Shown piece by piece: positions 1 through 5,394 of a DNA stretch of 5,394 nt. Positions within the stretch are counted from its first letter, which is position 1. The number at the start of each line of letters is the position of its first letter. This stretch comes from Sulfurimonas sp. (lineage in GTDB: Bacteria > Campylobacterota > Campylobacteria > Campylobacterales > Sulfurimonadaceae): assembly GCA_030646745.1 (NCBI GenBank), contig JAUSKV010000104.1, forward strand, positions 1 to 5,394, written 5' to 3'. The position numbers and the translations under genes were made by a program. The notes beneath the pieces are model-generated. The model made no database searches and had not been told where the DNA came from. It saw nothing but the letters and a program-made list of their open reading frames with translations.

Positions 1-447
1 TTAAAACATTTTAAAAGCTTTGGAGTTCAAAAGATGGATGGCATCTGCCATGTGGAAGATAGAGAGGATGTCCCATACAAAAATGGTTTCGATACTAAAA
101 CAAAAGAGTTTCAATTTTTGGAAGAGTTGGATATTCAACCCACCCAAGGCGATACACTCTTTTTAATCACTCCAAAAAGCAGTAGAAGTCTCAATTCACA
201 ATTTAAGAGAGAAGAGAGTGTTTACATGCACCCATCCCTAGGATTTAATGAAAATGAAGAGGTAACAATCAGCTCGACATGCGGAAGTGTAAAGTTAAAA
301 GTAAAAAACTGTAATGATGTAAGAGAGGACTCTGTTTTGATTTACAGCGGTACAAAAGGGGTAAATAATCTCACCAACTCGAAACACTCACTTGAGGGAA
401 AATGTGCGATGTTTCAGGAAGAAAAAGTGAAAGTTAGAAGAGGCTAA
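1..447 (+). CDS. C-terminal part of a molybdopterin oxidoreductase (5' end outside window)
   Basis: The reading frame is open to the left edge of the window (it reads LKHFKSFGVQK before the first ATG at 34), so this is the 3' end of a larger gene, not a 137-residue protein. The visible part resembles the C-terminal end of the DMSO-reductase/formate-dehydrogenase superfamily. A segment with FLITPKSSRSLNSQF resembles the 'lltP...hSqf' stretch of these enzymes. It is followed by VYMHPSLGFNENEEVTISS and CGSVKLKVK, the pattern of the molybdopterin-dinucleotide-binding beta-barrel (usually 'v.inP.dA...gi.dGd.V.v.s..G'). A closing GVNNLT then matches the usual 'vN.LT' near the C-terminus. Such enzymes bind bis-MGD molybdenum or tungsten cofactor and perform two-electron redox reactions. 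The catalytic and Fe-S regions are upstream, so the substrate cannot be told; formate dehydrogenase-like, BisC-like or NuoG-like proteins all remain possible. The fold assignment is fairly sure, the enzyme identity is not. Confidence 0.75.
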   Translation, partial: LKHFKSFGVQKMDGICHVEDREDVPYKNGFDTKTKEFQFLEELDIQPTQGDTLFLITPKSSRSLNSQFKREESVYMHPSLGFNENEEVTISSTCGSVKLKVKNCNDVREDSVLIYSGTKGVNNLTNSKHSLEGKCAMFQEEKVKVRRG

Positions 448-458
448 AAAAGCCTCTT
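438..458. terminator. Hairpin terminator shared by converging genes
   Basis: A perfect 8-bp stem (AAGAGGCT at 438-445, AGCCTCTT at 451-458) has a loop of five A. On the + strand the stem is followed by GTTGTTTT, a moderate U-tract suited to intrinsic termination of the oxidoreductase gene. The left arm runs into that gene's TAA stop at 445-447. On the - strand the hairpin begins 6 bases beyond the lipoprotein stop codon and is followed by the pyrimidine-rich CTAACTTTCACTTTTTC, a weaker U-tract. It therefore probably works best on + and may be bidirectional. Confidence 0.7.
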
Positions 459-464
459 GTTGTT

Positions 465-1031
465 TTAATAGCGTGTTAATCGTGCAACTATATCATTGAT
501 GCTGTCTGAGAAGAGCGAGTAAAGAAATGGCTCTAAATCTTTTGATTCATACGATTTTACAATCCATTTTCCGCCTTTTTGTCTAAAGTTTTGAGTTATA
601 ACTTCGCCGCCTCTTCTGATAAGAACCTCAATCTCTATTTCACCGACTAAGTTTTTATCAAAGCTTTTTTTATTATAGACAATTTCAATATTTCTAATAT
701 AAACTTCCATAATCAAAGATGCATTTTCTGCCGTGACATCTGTGTTAAATCCAGCGATGTTGAGAGCGTATCCGAGACCCTCTTTATACTTACTCGGAAA
801 ATTGACATCGCTGTAGAGTCGTGCAATTTTTTCGCCATCATCTAGAACATAGCCAACACTTCGTTTATCTTTTCTCATGTCTTTAATTACGCTAACGAAA
901 ACGCTTTTTTTGTCTGTAGCAACAGCTCCGGCATAGTCTGCTTTGTAGGACGGAAGATTCATTGCTTCATTTTTATAAGTACAACCTCCCATCAACAGTA
1001 CGGCAATAACTAAATAGAACATATTTTTCAT
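465..1031 (-). CDS. YajG-like small lipoprotein
   Basis: The product is 188 residues when started at the ATG at 1029-1031. That start has AGGAG (+ strand 1038-1042) six bases upstream. It also puts a typical lipoprotein signal at the N-terminus: MKNM, hydrophobic residues 5-14, then LMGGC with the acylated cysteine at Cys17 and Thr at +2. A longer in-frame start at 1067 would add 12 residues before the signal peptide and would overlap the promoter, so it is unlikely. The mature part has VFVSVIKDMRKDKRSVGYV, then a helix with GLGYALNIAGFNTDV, then a strand LIMEVYIRNIEI. This order (V.V.D.R...iG, then l...GF.v, then l.v.i) resembles the YajG / Lipoprotein_16 family of envelope lipoproteins, whose function is largely unknown. 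The protein is likely anchored in the outer membrane facing the periplasm. It is transcribed alone, divergently from argD. Family assignment is tentative; the lipoprotein nature is well supported. Confidence 0.75.
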   Translation of the reverse strand: MKNMFYLVIAVLLMGGCTYKNEAMNLPSYKADYAGAVATDKKSVFVSVIKDMRKDKRSVGYVLDDGEKIARLYSDVNFPSKYKEGLGYALNIAGFNTDVTAENASLIMEVYIRNIEIVYNKKSFDKNLVGEIEIEVLIRRGGEVITQNFRQKGGKWIVKSYESKDLEPFLYSLFSDSINDIVARLTRY

Positions 1032-1058
1032 ATAACTCTCCTTTTTCAAATTAGCAAA

Positions 1059-1064
1059 ATTATA
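1059..1064 (-). promoter_or_regulatory. -10 box of the lipoprotein gene promoter
   Basis: On the - strand this reads TATAAT, a perfect -10 hexamer. A start of transcription near 1052 would leave a leader of about 20 bases with the AGGAG site inside it. There is no recognisable -35 hexamer, which is normal for Campylobacterota sigma-70 promoters. It lies in the left arm of the 11-bp inverted repeat. Confidence 0.5.
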
Positions 1065-1109
1065 CATGATAGATGCTTAATAGAGTAAGTAGATTGTATC
1101 TTTTTGAGA

Positions 1110-1115
1110 TATAAT
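1110..1115 (+). promoter_or_regulatory. -10 box of the argD promoter
   Basis: A perfect TATAAT follows a T-rich stretch (TCTTTTTG at 1099-1106), as in Campylobacterota promoters that lack a -35 consensus. Transcription would begin near 1122 and give an argD leader of about 18 bases, containing the weak TAGGT ribosome site at 1128-1132. Confidence 0.55.
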
Positions 1116-1139
1116 TTTGCAAAAAAATAGGTAAATATA

Positions 1140-2321
1140 ATGAATACAAAAGAGTTGGATACAAAATATGTTTTGCCTACATACGCAAGAGCGGATGTGG
1201 AGTTTGTGAGCGGTGATAACGCAAGATTGGTGGATGCTGATGGTAAAAAGTATATAGATTTTACTTCGGGCATTGCAGTTTGTAGCGTCGGACATGCAAA
1301 CAAGAGAGTGAATAACGCGATTTGCAAGCAGATAGCAAACATTACACACATCTCAAACCTTTACTACACCGCTCCACAGGCAAAAGCTGCTCAAAAAATA
1401 GTTGAAGCAAGCGGGTATGATATGAAGTGTTTTTTTGGAAACAGCGGTGCTGAGGCAAATGAGGGTGCGATTAAAATAGCTAGAAAATTTGGCGAAAATG
1501 ACGGTGAAGTTAAAAGATACAAAATTATTACTCTGCAGCACTCTTTCCATGGCAGAACAATTACAACTGTAAAAGCAACGGGACAAGCCTCCATGCATAA
1601 CTATTTCGGACCATTCCCTGATGGTTTTGTCTATGCAGATAACATCGCTCAAATAGAGAGTTTGCTTGACAATCATACATGTGCGGTTATGATAGAGCTT
1701 GTTCAAGGTGAGGGCGGAGTGCAGCCGCTTGAGAAACAGGCTGTGCAAGATTTGGCAAAGCTTTTGAAGTCTAAAAATATTCTGCTTATTGTGGATGAAG
1801 TTCAAACCGGTGTTTACAGAATGGGGGAGTTCTTGGCTTCAAATCTTTATGAGATTACGCCGGATGTGATTACTCTTGCAAAAGGTCTAGGCGGCGGAGT
1901 TCCGATAGGCGTTGTTATGACAGGGCTTAAAGACATTTTCAATGCAGGCGACCATGGTTCAACCTTCGGCGGAAATTATCTCAGTGCGACAGCGGCATGT
2001 GAAGTGGTGGATATTTTGAGCGAAATGCATGCGAGTGGTGTTCTGGCAAAAAATATTGCGTATTTTGATAGTGAATTAGAAAAATTTTATAGTGCGCACA
2101 AAGATATTTTTACATCCAAAGTAGGAATCGGAATGATGTGCGGATTACGCGTAAAAGATGCAAAAACTTTAGCAGATCTTATCACAAATGCAAGAGCTGA
2201 AGGCGTTATGGTCTTAAAAGCAGGAAGAGATACTCTAAGACTTTTACCGGCTCTTACAATTACAAAAGAGGAGATAGATGAGGGCTTTATCTCTCTTGAA
2301 CGTGCTGTCTCCTCTTTGTAG
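1140..2321 (+). CDS. argD: Acetylornithine aminotransferase
   Basis: This 393-residue protein is the usual length for ArgD, a class III PLP-dependent aminotransferase. It converts N-acetylglutamate semialdehyde and glutamate to N-acetylornithine and 2-oxoglutarate in cytoplasmic arginine synthesis. Many ArgD enzymes also act in lysine synthesis as succinyldiaminopimelate aminotransferase. Visible motifs: GNSGAEAN (100-107, PLP phosphate loop), FHGRT (136-140, with the aromatic that stacks on PLP and Arg139 as the likely carboxylate-binding arginine), ELVQGEGG (186-193), IVDEVQTG (217-224, Asp219 contacting the pyridine nitrogen), TLAKGLGGGVPIG (246-258, Lys248 as the Schiff-base lysine), GSTFGGN (273-279) and RLLPALTIT (367-375). 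All expected key residues are present. The ATG at 1140 follows TAGGT by about seven bases and the promoter at 1110. argD versus a closely related omega-aminotransferase such as GabT or AstC is judged by length and motifs; ArgD is clearly the best fit. Confidence 0.93.
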   Translation: MNTKELDTKYVLPTYARADVEFVSGDNARLVDADGKKYIDFTSGIAVCSVGHANKRVNNAICKQIANITHISNLYYTAPQAKAAQKIVEASGYDMKCFFGNSGAEANEGAIKIARKFGENDGEVKRYKIITLQHSFHGRTITTVKATGQASMHNYFGPFPDGFVYADNIAQIESLLDNHTCAVMIELVQGEGGVQPLEKQAVQDLAKLLKSKNILLIVDEVQTGVYRMGEFLASNLYEITPDVITLAKGLGGGVPIGVVMTGLKDIFNAGDHGSTFGGNYLSATAACEVVDILSEMHASGVLAKNIAYFDSELEKFYSAHKDIFTSKVGIGMMCGLRVKDAKTLADLITNARAEGVMVLKAGRDTLRLLPALTITKEEIDEGFISLERAVSSL

Positions 2322-2324
2322 TCA

Positions 2325-2345
2325 ATGAGCCATTTTAGTAAATGA
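2325..2345 (+). other. Six-codon mini-ORF between argD and the methyltransferase gene
   Basis: An ATG three bases after the argD stop opens a frame coding MSHFSK and ending in TGA at 2343-2345. That TGA overlaps the ATG of the next gene in the classic ATGA arrangement. Neither start has a visible Shine-Dalgarno sequence. It may carry terminating argD ribosomes forward to the next start, or may be chance; translation is unproven. Confidence 0.3.
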
Positions 2346-3370
2346 AAGAGTGTAATATATCGAGTCGTAAATTTAGTGACTACATGAGTGAGTGGCTTTA
2401 TGGCGAAAATGGCTACTATGCAAGCTATAAAAATATAGGCAAAGAAGGCGATTTTTTCACCTCCGTAAGCACGAGTAAGTTCTTTGGCGGAACAATAGCA
2501 AAACATATCATCTCTCTGGTGGATGAAGGTTTTTTAACTGAAAATGGCGTAGTTTGTGAAATCGGCGCACACCACGGCTACTTTTTAGCAGATGTTTGCG
2601 AGTTTATCTACACGCTGCGACCAAAACTTTTAAAATCACTCAACTTTGTAATTATTGAGAGATTTGACGCCATGCAAGAGTTTCAAAAGAATTACTTCAA
2701 AGACTCCTTTGGCGGTGCTGTGACACTTACTCACTATAAATCTTTGAGTGAGTTGAAGTGCGAGAATGCTTTTTTTATAGCAAATGAAATCTTTGACGCT
2801 TTCCCTTGTGAACTTTATTACAAAGGTAAAACTGCCAGAGTCGATGGGCATGTCATAGAATTTGATGTGGATGATGTTTGGGTGAGTCAGAAAGCAAAAA
2901 AATACCATAAAGATAGAGGTGAGATAGTCATCGGTTATGAAGAGTTTGCAAAAGAGATGAGTTTGGCATGTGAAAAGTTTGAGTTTATGAGTTTTGATTA
3001 CGGAGAGATGCAAGCGAGACCAGATTTTTCCATAAGAGTGTACGAAAAACACAAAGTAATCCCGTTCTTTGATGAAGAGATTAAAAGAGAAGAACTGTTT
3101 GCAAAATCAGACATTACTTATGATGTGACATTCGTCCATGTAAAAGATGCTTTTACTGAAGCAGGAGTAGAGTTTATCGAGCTAAAAACACAAATGGTGG
3201 CACTTGTTGACATGGGTATTTTAGAGCTTTTAGAGATTCTCAAAGAGCATGTCGAAGATAAAATATATAAGCAAGAGCTAGAAAAAATAAAGATGTTAAT
3301 ACTTCCAAACTTTTTGGGTGAGCGGTTTAAGATGATAAAGTTTAGGAAAATAAACCCAAAAACACTATAA
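2342..3370 (+). CDS. MidA/NDUFAF7-family SAM-dependent methyltransferase
   Basis: The 342-residue protein matches the family formerly called DUF185 (Methyltransf_28), slightly shorter than typical members. Family landmarks appear in order: FSDYMSEWLYG..GYY (11-27) and IGKEGDFFTS (32-41) at the N-terminus, VCEIGAHHGYFLADV (71-85) as SAM motif I, IANEIFDAFP (146-155), SFDYGE (217-222), DITYDVTF (257-264), and LILPNFLGERFKMIKF (319-334) near the end. The mitochondrial homologue NDUFAF7/MidA methylates an arginine of the complex I subunit NDUFS2 during assembly. The bacterial role is not established, though a protein arginine target is a reasonable inference. In motif I, the central glycine of GxGxG is His77. 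An in-frame TAA lies directly before the ATG at 2342, so no longer form exists, and the next Met (15) would cut into the conserved N-terminal motif. The gene follows argD by 20 bp with no terminator between, so cotranscription is likely. No good ribosome site is visible. Confidence 0.88.
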   Translation: MKECNISSRKFSDYMSEWLYGENGYYASYKNIGKEGDFFTSVSTSKFFGGTIAKHIISLVDEGFLTENGVVCEIGAHHGYFLADVCEFIYTLRPKLLKSLNFVIIERFDAMQEFQKNYFKDSFGGAVTLTHYKSLSELKCENAFFIANEIFDAFPCELYYKGKTARVDGHVIEFDVDDVWVSQKAKKYHKDRGEIVIGYEEFAKEMSLACEKFEFMSFDYGEMQARPDFSIRVYEKHKVIPFFDEEIKREELFAKSDITYDVTFVHVKDAFTEAGVEFIELKTQMVALVDMGILELLEILKEHVEDKIYKQELEKIKMLILPNFLGERFKMIKFRKINPKTL

Positions 3371-3435
3371 AATAACTTAAAAAATTAACTATAAAGTTAC
3401 AGTATATCTTAAGCTAATACATAGTTTTTTTAGTG

Positions 3436-3441
3436 GATAAT
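3436..3441 (+). promoter_or_regulatory. Probable -10 box for the binding-protein/GGDEF operon
   Basis: GATAAT matches the -10 consensus in five of six positions, follows a run of seven T (3425-3431), and lies within the 119-bp gap after the methyltransferase gene. There is no clear -35 box. It would give a leader of roughly 40 bases before the ATG at 3490. No convincing terminator for the upstream operon is seen in this gap, so read-through is possible. Confidence 0.4.
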
Positions 3442-3489
3442 AGTGCTAAATGAAAGCAAAAAACAACAACTATAGAAGAAGGAGTTAGT

Positions 3490-4506
3490 ATGAATCGCGT
3501 CTCGTTTTTCACTCTTTTAATAATTATGCTTACAATGTTCTCTTCATGTTCAGAAAATAGAGAGACTAAAAACACAGAAGTAGTAAAAAAAGAGACTAAA
3601 GTTGTTTCTCCAAAAACTCAAACAAAGAAAAAAATAGCTTACATTGTTACAGATAGTAGAATTCCATTTTGGGCAATCATGGGTCGCGGTGTTCAAAGTG
3701 GCGCCGATTCATTGGGCTATGAGCTTGAAATTTATAGTGCCGAAAATAGTACAAAAAAAGAGTTAGAGTTGAGTGTAAAAGCTATAAAAGATGAAGTTTC
3801 CGGAATCATAGTTTCTCCTAGCACCTCCTCTGCATGTGTAACAATTCTCAAACTTGCAAAGGGTGCAAATATTCCGGTTGTTATTTCTGACATCGGTACA
3901 GACGGCGGTGAATATGTCTCTTATATCTCCTCGAATAATAGGGAAGGAGCCTATGAGATTGGAAAGCTTCTTGCCAAAAAAATGGCTGATTTAGGTTGGA
4001 ACAACGGCAGAGTCGGTATTGTAGCAATACCTCAAAAAAGGTTGAATGGACAAGCGAGAACAGCCGGATTTATGCAGGCTATGGATGAGGCAAATATCAA
4101 AGGTGCGGATATTAAGCAACTTGTTACTTGGAGTGAAGAAGAGACTTATACTTTTTGCAAAGAGATGATAGAGAGCTATCCAGACCTTCGTGCAATATGG
4201 CTGCAGACTTCAAATGGCTATAACGGTGCTTTGCGGGCAATTACCGAGAGTGGCAAGAAAAATGAACTTTTGCTGATGGCATTTGATGCAGAACCTGAAT
4301 TTTTAGATCTTATTCCAACAGGTGTTCTTGCAGGTTCTGCCATGCAACAGCCTTATCTGATGGGGCAAGAAGCAATTAAAGCTATGGATTTGTATCTGAG
4401 TGGTAAAGATGTTCCAAAGAGTATTCAACTGCCGATTCTTCCAATTTCAACAGAAAATATAGCAGAGAAATTACCTATAATAAAAAGGGATGTCCTTGGA
4501 ATTTAA
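3490..4506 (+). CDS. Exported type 1 periplasmic binding protein (RbsB-like fold), probable sensor partner
   Basis: This 338-residue protein starts with a signal peptide (MNR, hydrophobic 5-17) ending in MFSSC. Cys20 is a probable lipidation site, though Phe at -3 is atypical for a lipobox. Residues 21-48 form a Lys/Glu/Thr-rich linker. The rest fits the Peripla_BP_4 / ribose-binding-like class: IAYIVTDSRIPFWAIMGRGVQSGADSLGY (49-77) as strand and helix 1, GIIVSPSTSSA (105-115), IPVVISDIG (128-136), SSNNREGAY (147-155), RTAGFMQAM (190-198), LLMAFDAEPEFLDLIPTGVLAGSAMQQP (261-288) and MGQEAIKAM (291-299). Asp134, Asn150, Arg190, Asp266 and Gln286/287 sit where family members bind sugars or similar small polar ligands. 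The ATG has AAGGAG (3479-3484) five bases upstream. No ABC permease or ATPase gene is seen. The end overlaps the GGDEF sensor gene by 17 nt, suggesting the protein presents a ligand to that sensor rather than (or in addition to) serving transport. The fold is confident; the ligand is unknown. Confidence 0.85.
   Translation: MNRVSFFTLLIIMLTMFSSCSENRETKNTEVVKKETKVVSPKTQTKKKIAYIVTDSRIPFWAIMGRGVQSGADSLGYELEIYSAENSTKKELELSVKAIKDEVSGIIVSPSTSSACVTILKLAKGANIPVVISDIGTDGGEYVSYISSNNREGAYEIGKLLAKKMADLGWNNGRVGIVAIPQKRLNGQARTAGFMQAMDEANIKGADIKQLVTWSEEETYTFCKEMIESYPDLRAIWLQTSNGYNGALRAITESGKKNELLLMAFDAEPEFLDLIPTGVLAGSAMQQPYLMGQEAIKAMDLYLSGKDVPKSIQLPILPISTENIAEKLPIIKRDVLGI
4485..4488 (+). promoter_or_regulatory. 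Ribosome binding site AAGG that bears on the GGDEF gene start
   Basis: AAGG inside the end of the binding-protein gene is only one base from the ATG at 4490 but seven bases from the TTG at 4496, which is in the same frame. The spacing favours the TTG, which would shorten the sensor by two residues; the ATG is kept as the default because it is the stronger start codon. Confidence 0.4.
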
Positions 4507-5394
4507 ATACAATGTCCATGAGAAATCCCTTTATGCGACTCTTGGAATAATAATTGTTTTAACTGTTACAATCATTATGTCTATACATGCGACATTTAGT
4601 TATTTCGATACAAAAAATAAAATATTAGAAGAGATAAAACAGAGCTCAAAAGAGACTATTATTTCATTACAAAAAAATGTTACCAATTTAATGAAATCTT
4701 ACTCTATCAATGAATACGAGAAGTTAGTAGTAAACGCAATGGAGAGAAAAAACAATTTCGCCATTGTTGTTGAAGATTATAACATGGGCAAAATCTTGGG
4801 TGAGAACTCCTATCGTAGTGGTAAAATTCGAGATGCCCAGTGGAATGTCATTGATTATGACTCAAAAAACAGTGAACAAAACAGAGCGCTAAAAGAGTGC
4901 TACTTCTCAGACAGATATGACATTGTAAGTGAAAATGAGAATAAGCTCGGCACTATTTCAATTTACATCTCAAACAATGTTATGGATGAAGAACTCAATA
5001 AAATAATTATAGGAAGTGTCATAAATCTTTTTGCAATATCTCTGTTGCTCATTTTGTCACTTTTTATAACTATTCGTTTTTTCGTTTTAAAACCACTCTC
5101 AGACATTATAGAAGTTATCAAAAATCACGATGATGATGGAATTCCGGTTGATTTAATCCCTACGCATGGTTCTAAAGAGATTTTTCTTCTCTCTAATACC
5201 ATGAATCATATGATTATCTCCATCAAGAACTCAAGAGTAGCACTGAAAGAGCAAAAAAGTGCCATGCATTATCAAGCCAATCATGACGCTCTTACAGGAT
5301 TGGCGAATCGCGTTCTCTTTAATGACAGATTAGAACAATCCATAATTAAAGCCAAAAATAAGAGCAGTAAAGTTGCTCTTTTTATTATCGACCT
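4490..5394 (+). CDS. Membrane sensor diguanylate cyclase (GGDEF), 3' end outside window
   Basis: The frame stays open for 301 codons to the window edge. The layout is: a cytoplasmic N-terminus; transmembrane helix 1 at about residues 13-34 (ATLGIIIVLTVTIIMSI); a periplasmic region of about 130 residues (40-170) with IVVEDYNMGKILG and LGTISIYISN, which looks like a PAS/Cache-type sensor; transmembrane helix 2 at about 172-197 (IIIGSVINLFAISLLLILSL); and a HAMP-like linker (about 200-252, starting FFVLKPLSDIIEVI). The start of a GGDEF domain follows, NHDALTGLANRVLFNDRL (264-281) then KVALFIIDL, the usual 'D.LTgl.NR..f...l......a.l.iDlD' signature. The GG(D/E)EF loop itself lies beyond the window, so cyclase activity and any following EAL domain cannot be judged. 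The gene overlaps the binding-protein gene and so is likely translationally coupled to it. A TTG at 4496 is an alternative start with better ribosome-site spacing. Confidence 0.85.
   Translation, partial: MSLEFKYNVHEKSLYATLGIIIVLTVTIIMSIHATFSYFDTKNKILEEIKQSSKETIISLQKNVTNLMKSYSINEYEKLVVNAMERKNNFAIVVEDYNMGKILGENSYRSGKIRDAQWNVIDYDSKNSEQNRALKECYFSDRYDIVSENENKLGTISIYISNNVMDEELNKIIIGSVINLFAISLLLILSLFITIRFFVLKPLSDIIEVIKNHDDDGIPVDLIPTHGSKEIFLLSNTMNHMIISIKNSRVALKEQKSAMHYQANHDALTGLANRVLFNDRLEQSIIKAKNKSSKVALFIID

Larger units (their letters stand above)
1054..1120. repeat. 11-bp inverted repeat framing divergent -10 boxes
   Basis: GCAAAATTATA at 1054-1064 is the exact reverse complement of TATAATTTTGC at 1110-1120, with 45 bp between them. 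Each arm contains the -10 hexamer of one divergent promoter plus the five bases downstream of it. The two promoters therefore have identical -10 to about -2 sequences in mirror orientation. Confidence 0.8.

Noticed and set aside
1032..1067. Longer start of the lipoprotein gene at 1067 (12 more residues).
   Set aside because: It would bury the signal peptide, lacks a ribosome site and covers the -10 box and AGGAG site that serve the start at 1031.
1353..1805. Open frame of 150 codons on the - strand within argD, plus similar ones within argD and the methyltransferase gene.
   Set aside because: These are antisense shadows of well-supported genes: they have no ribosome sites and give Cys/His/Leu-rich products with no family resemblance.
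2265..2317. Perfect 9-bp inverted repeat AAAGAGGAG / CTCCTCTTT near the end of argD.
   Set aside because: The loop is about 35 bases, it lies inside coding sequence, and no T-run follows; most likely codon-driven chance.
3387..3431. Possible terminator after the methyltransferase gene: AACTAT / ATAGTT arms followed by seven T.
   Set aside because: The stem is only six AT-rich pairs with a loop of 28 bases and an inner four-pair helix that does not stack cleanly; too weak to call. The T-run fits better as a promoter element.
3490..4506. Reading the binding protein as an ordinary ABC sugar-transport component such as RbsB.
   Set aside because: The fold fits, but no permease or ATPase gene is in view and its gene overlaps a sensor gene, so a transport label would go beyond the evidence. 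Downstream sequence could change this.

Overview
The window looks like part of an AT-rich chromosome from a Campylobacterota (Epsilonproteobacteria) member, most likely Sulfurimonas-like. This is inferred from the low GC, the K/E/I/F-rich proteins, -10 boxes without a clear -35, and the gene types: a molybdopterin oxidoreductase, ArgD, a MidA-family methyltransferase and a sensory diguanylate cyclase. I cannot fix the species from sequence alone. There is no sign of insertion sequences, CRISPR, tRNA, rRNA or phage genes.

Layout. (1) Positions 1-447 (+) hold the 3' end of a gene whose start lies outside the window. It encodes the C-terminal molybdopterin-dinucleotide-binding part of a DMSO-reductase-superfamily oxidoreductase. 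(2) A perfect 8-bp hairpin at 438-458 overlaps its stop codon and fills the 17-bp gap to the converging next gene. It probably serves as a shared terminator. (3) Positions 465-1031 (-) encode a small YajG-like lipoprotein; its start is set by a good ribosome binding site and a lipobox. (4) Positions 1032-1139 are a compact divergent promoter region. Its two -10 boxes are embedded in mirror-image 11-bp sequences. (5) Positions 1140-2321 (+) are argD (acetylornithine aminotransferase). After 20 bp comes 2342-3370 (+), a MidA/NDUFAF7-family SAM-dependent methyltransferase that probably shares the argD transcript. A six-codon mini-ORF bridges the two. (6) Positions 3371-3489 are an AT-rich intergenic region with a likely promoter. 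(7) Positions 3490-4506 (+) encode an exported sugar-binding-type (type 1) periplasmic binding protein. It overlaps by 17 nt a membrane sensor protein with a C-terminal GGDEF (diguanylate cyclase) domain, which runs off the window at 5394.

How the genes may work together. argD serves arginine biosynthesis. The MidA-like protein belongs to a family whose mitochondrial member methylates an arginine of a complex I subunit. The last two genes are the most interesting part: a periplasmic binding protein translationally linked to a transmembrane GGDEF sensor, with no ABC permease or ATPase visible. This suggests a ligand-sensing module in the periplasm that controls c-di-GMP, comparable in logic to LuxP/LuxQ or NspS/MbaA. 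The ligand and output are not evident from the sequence.
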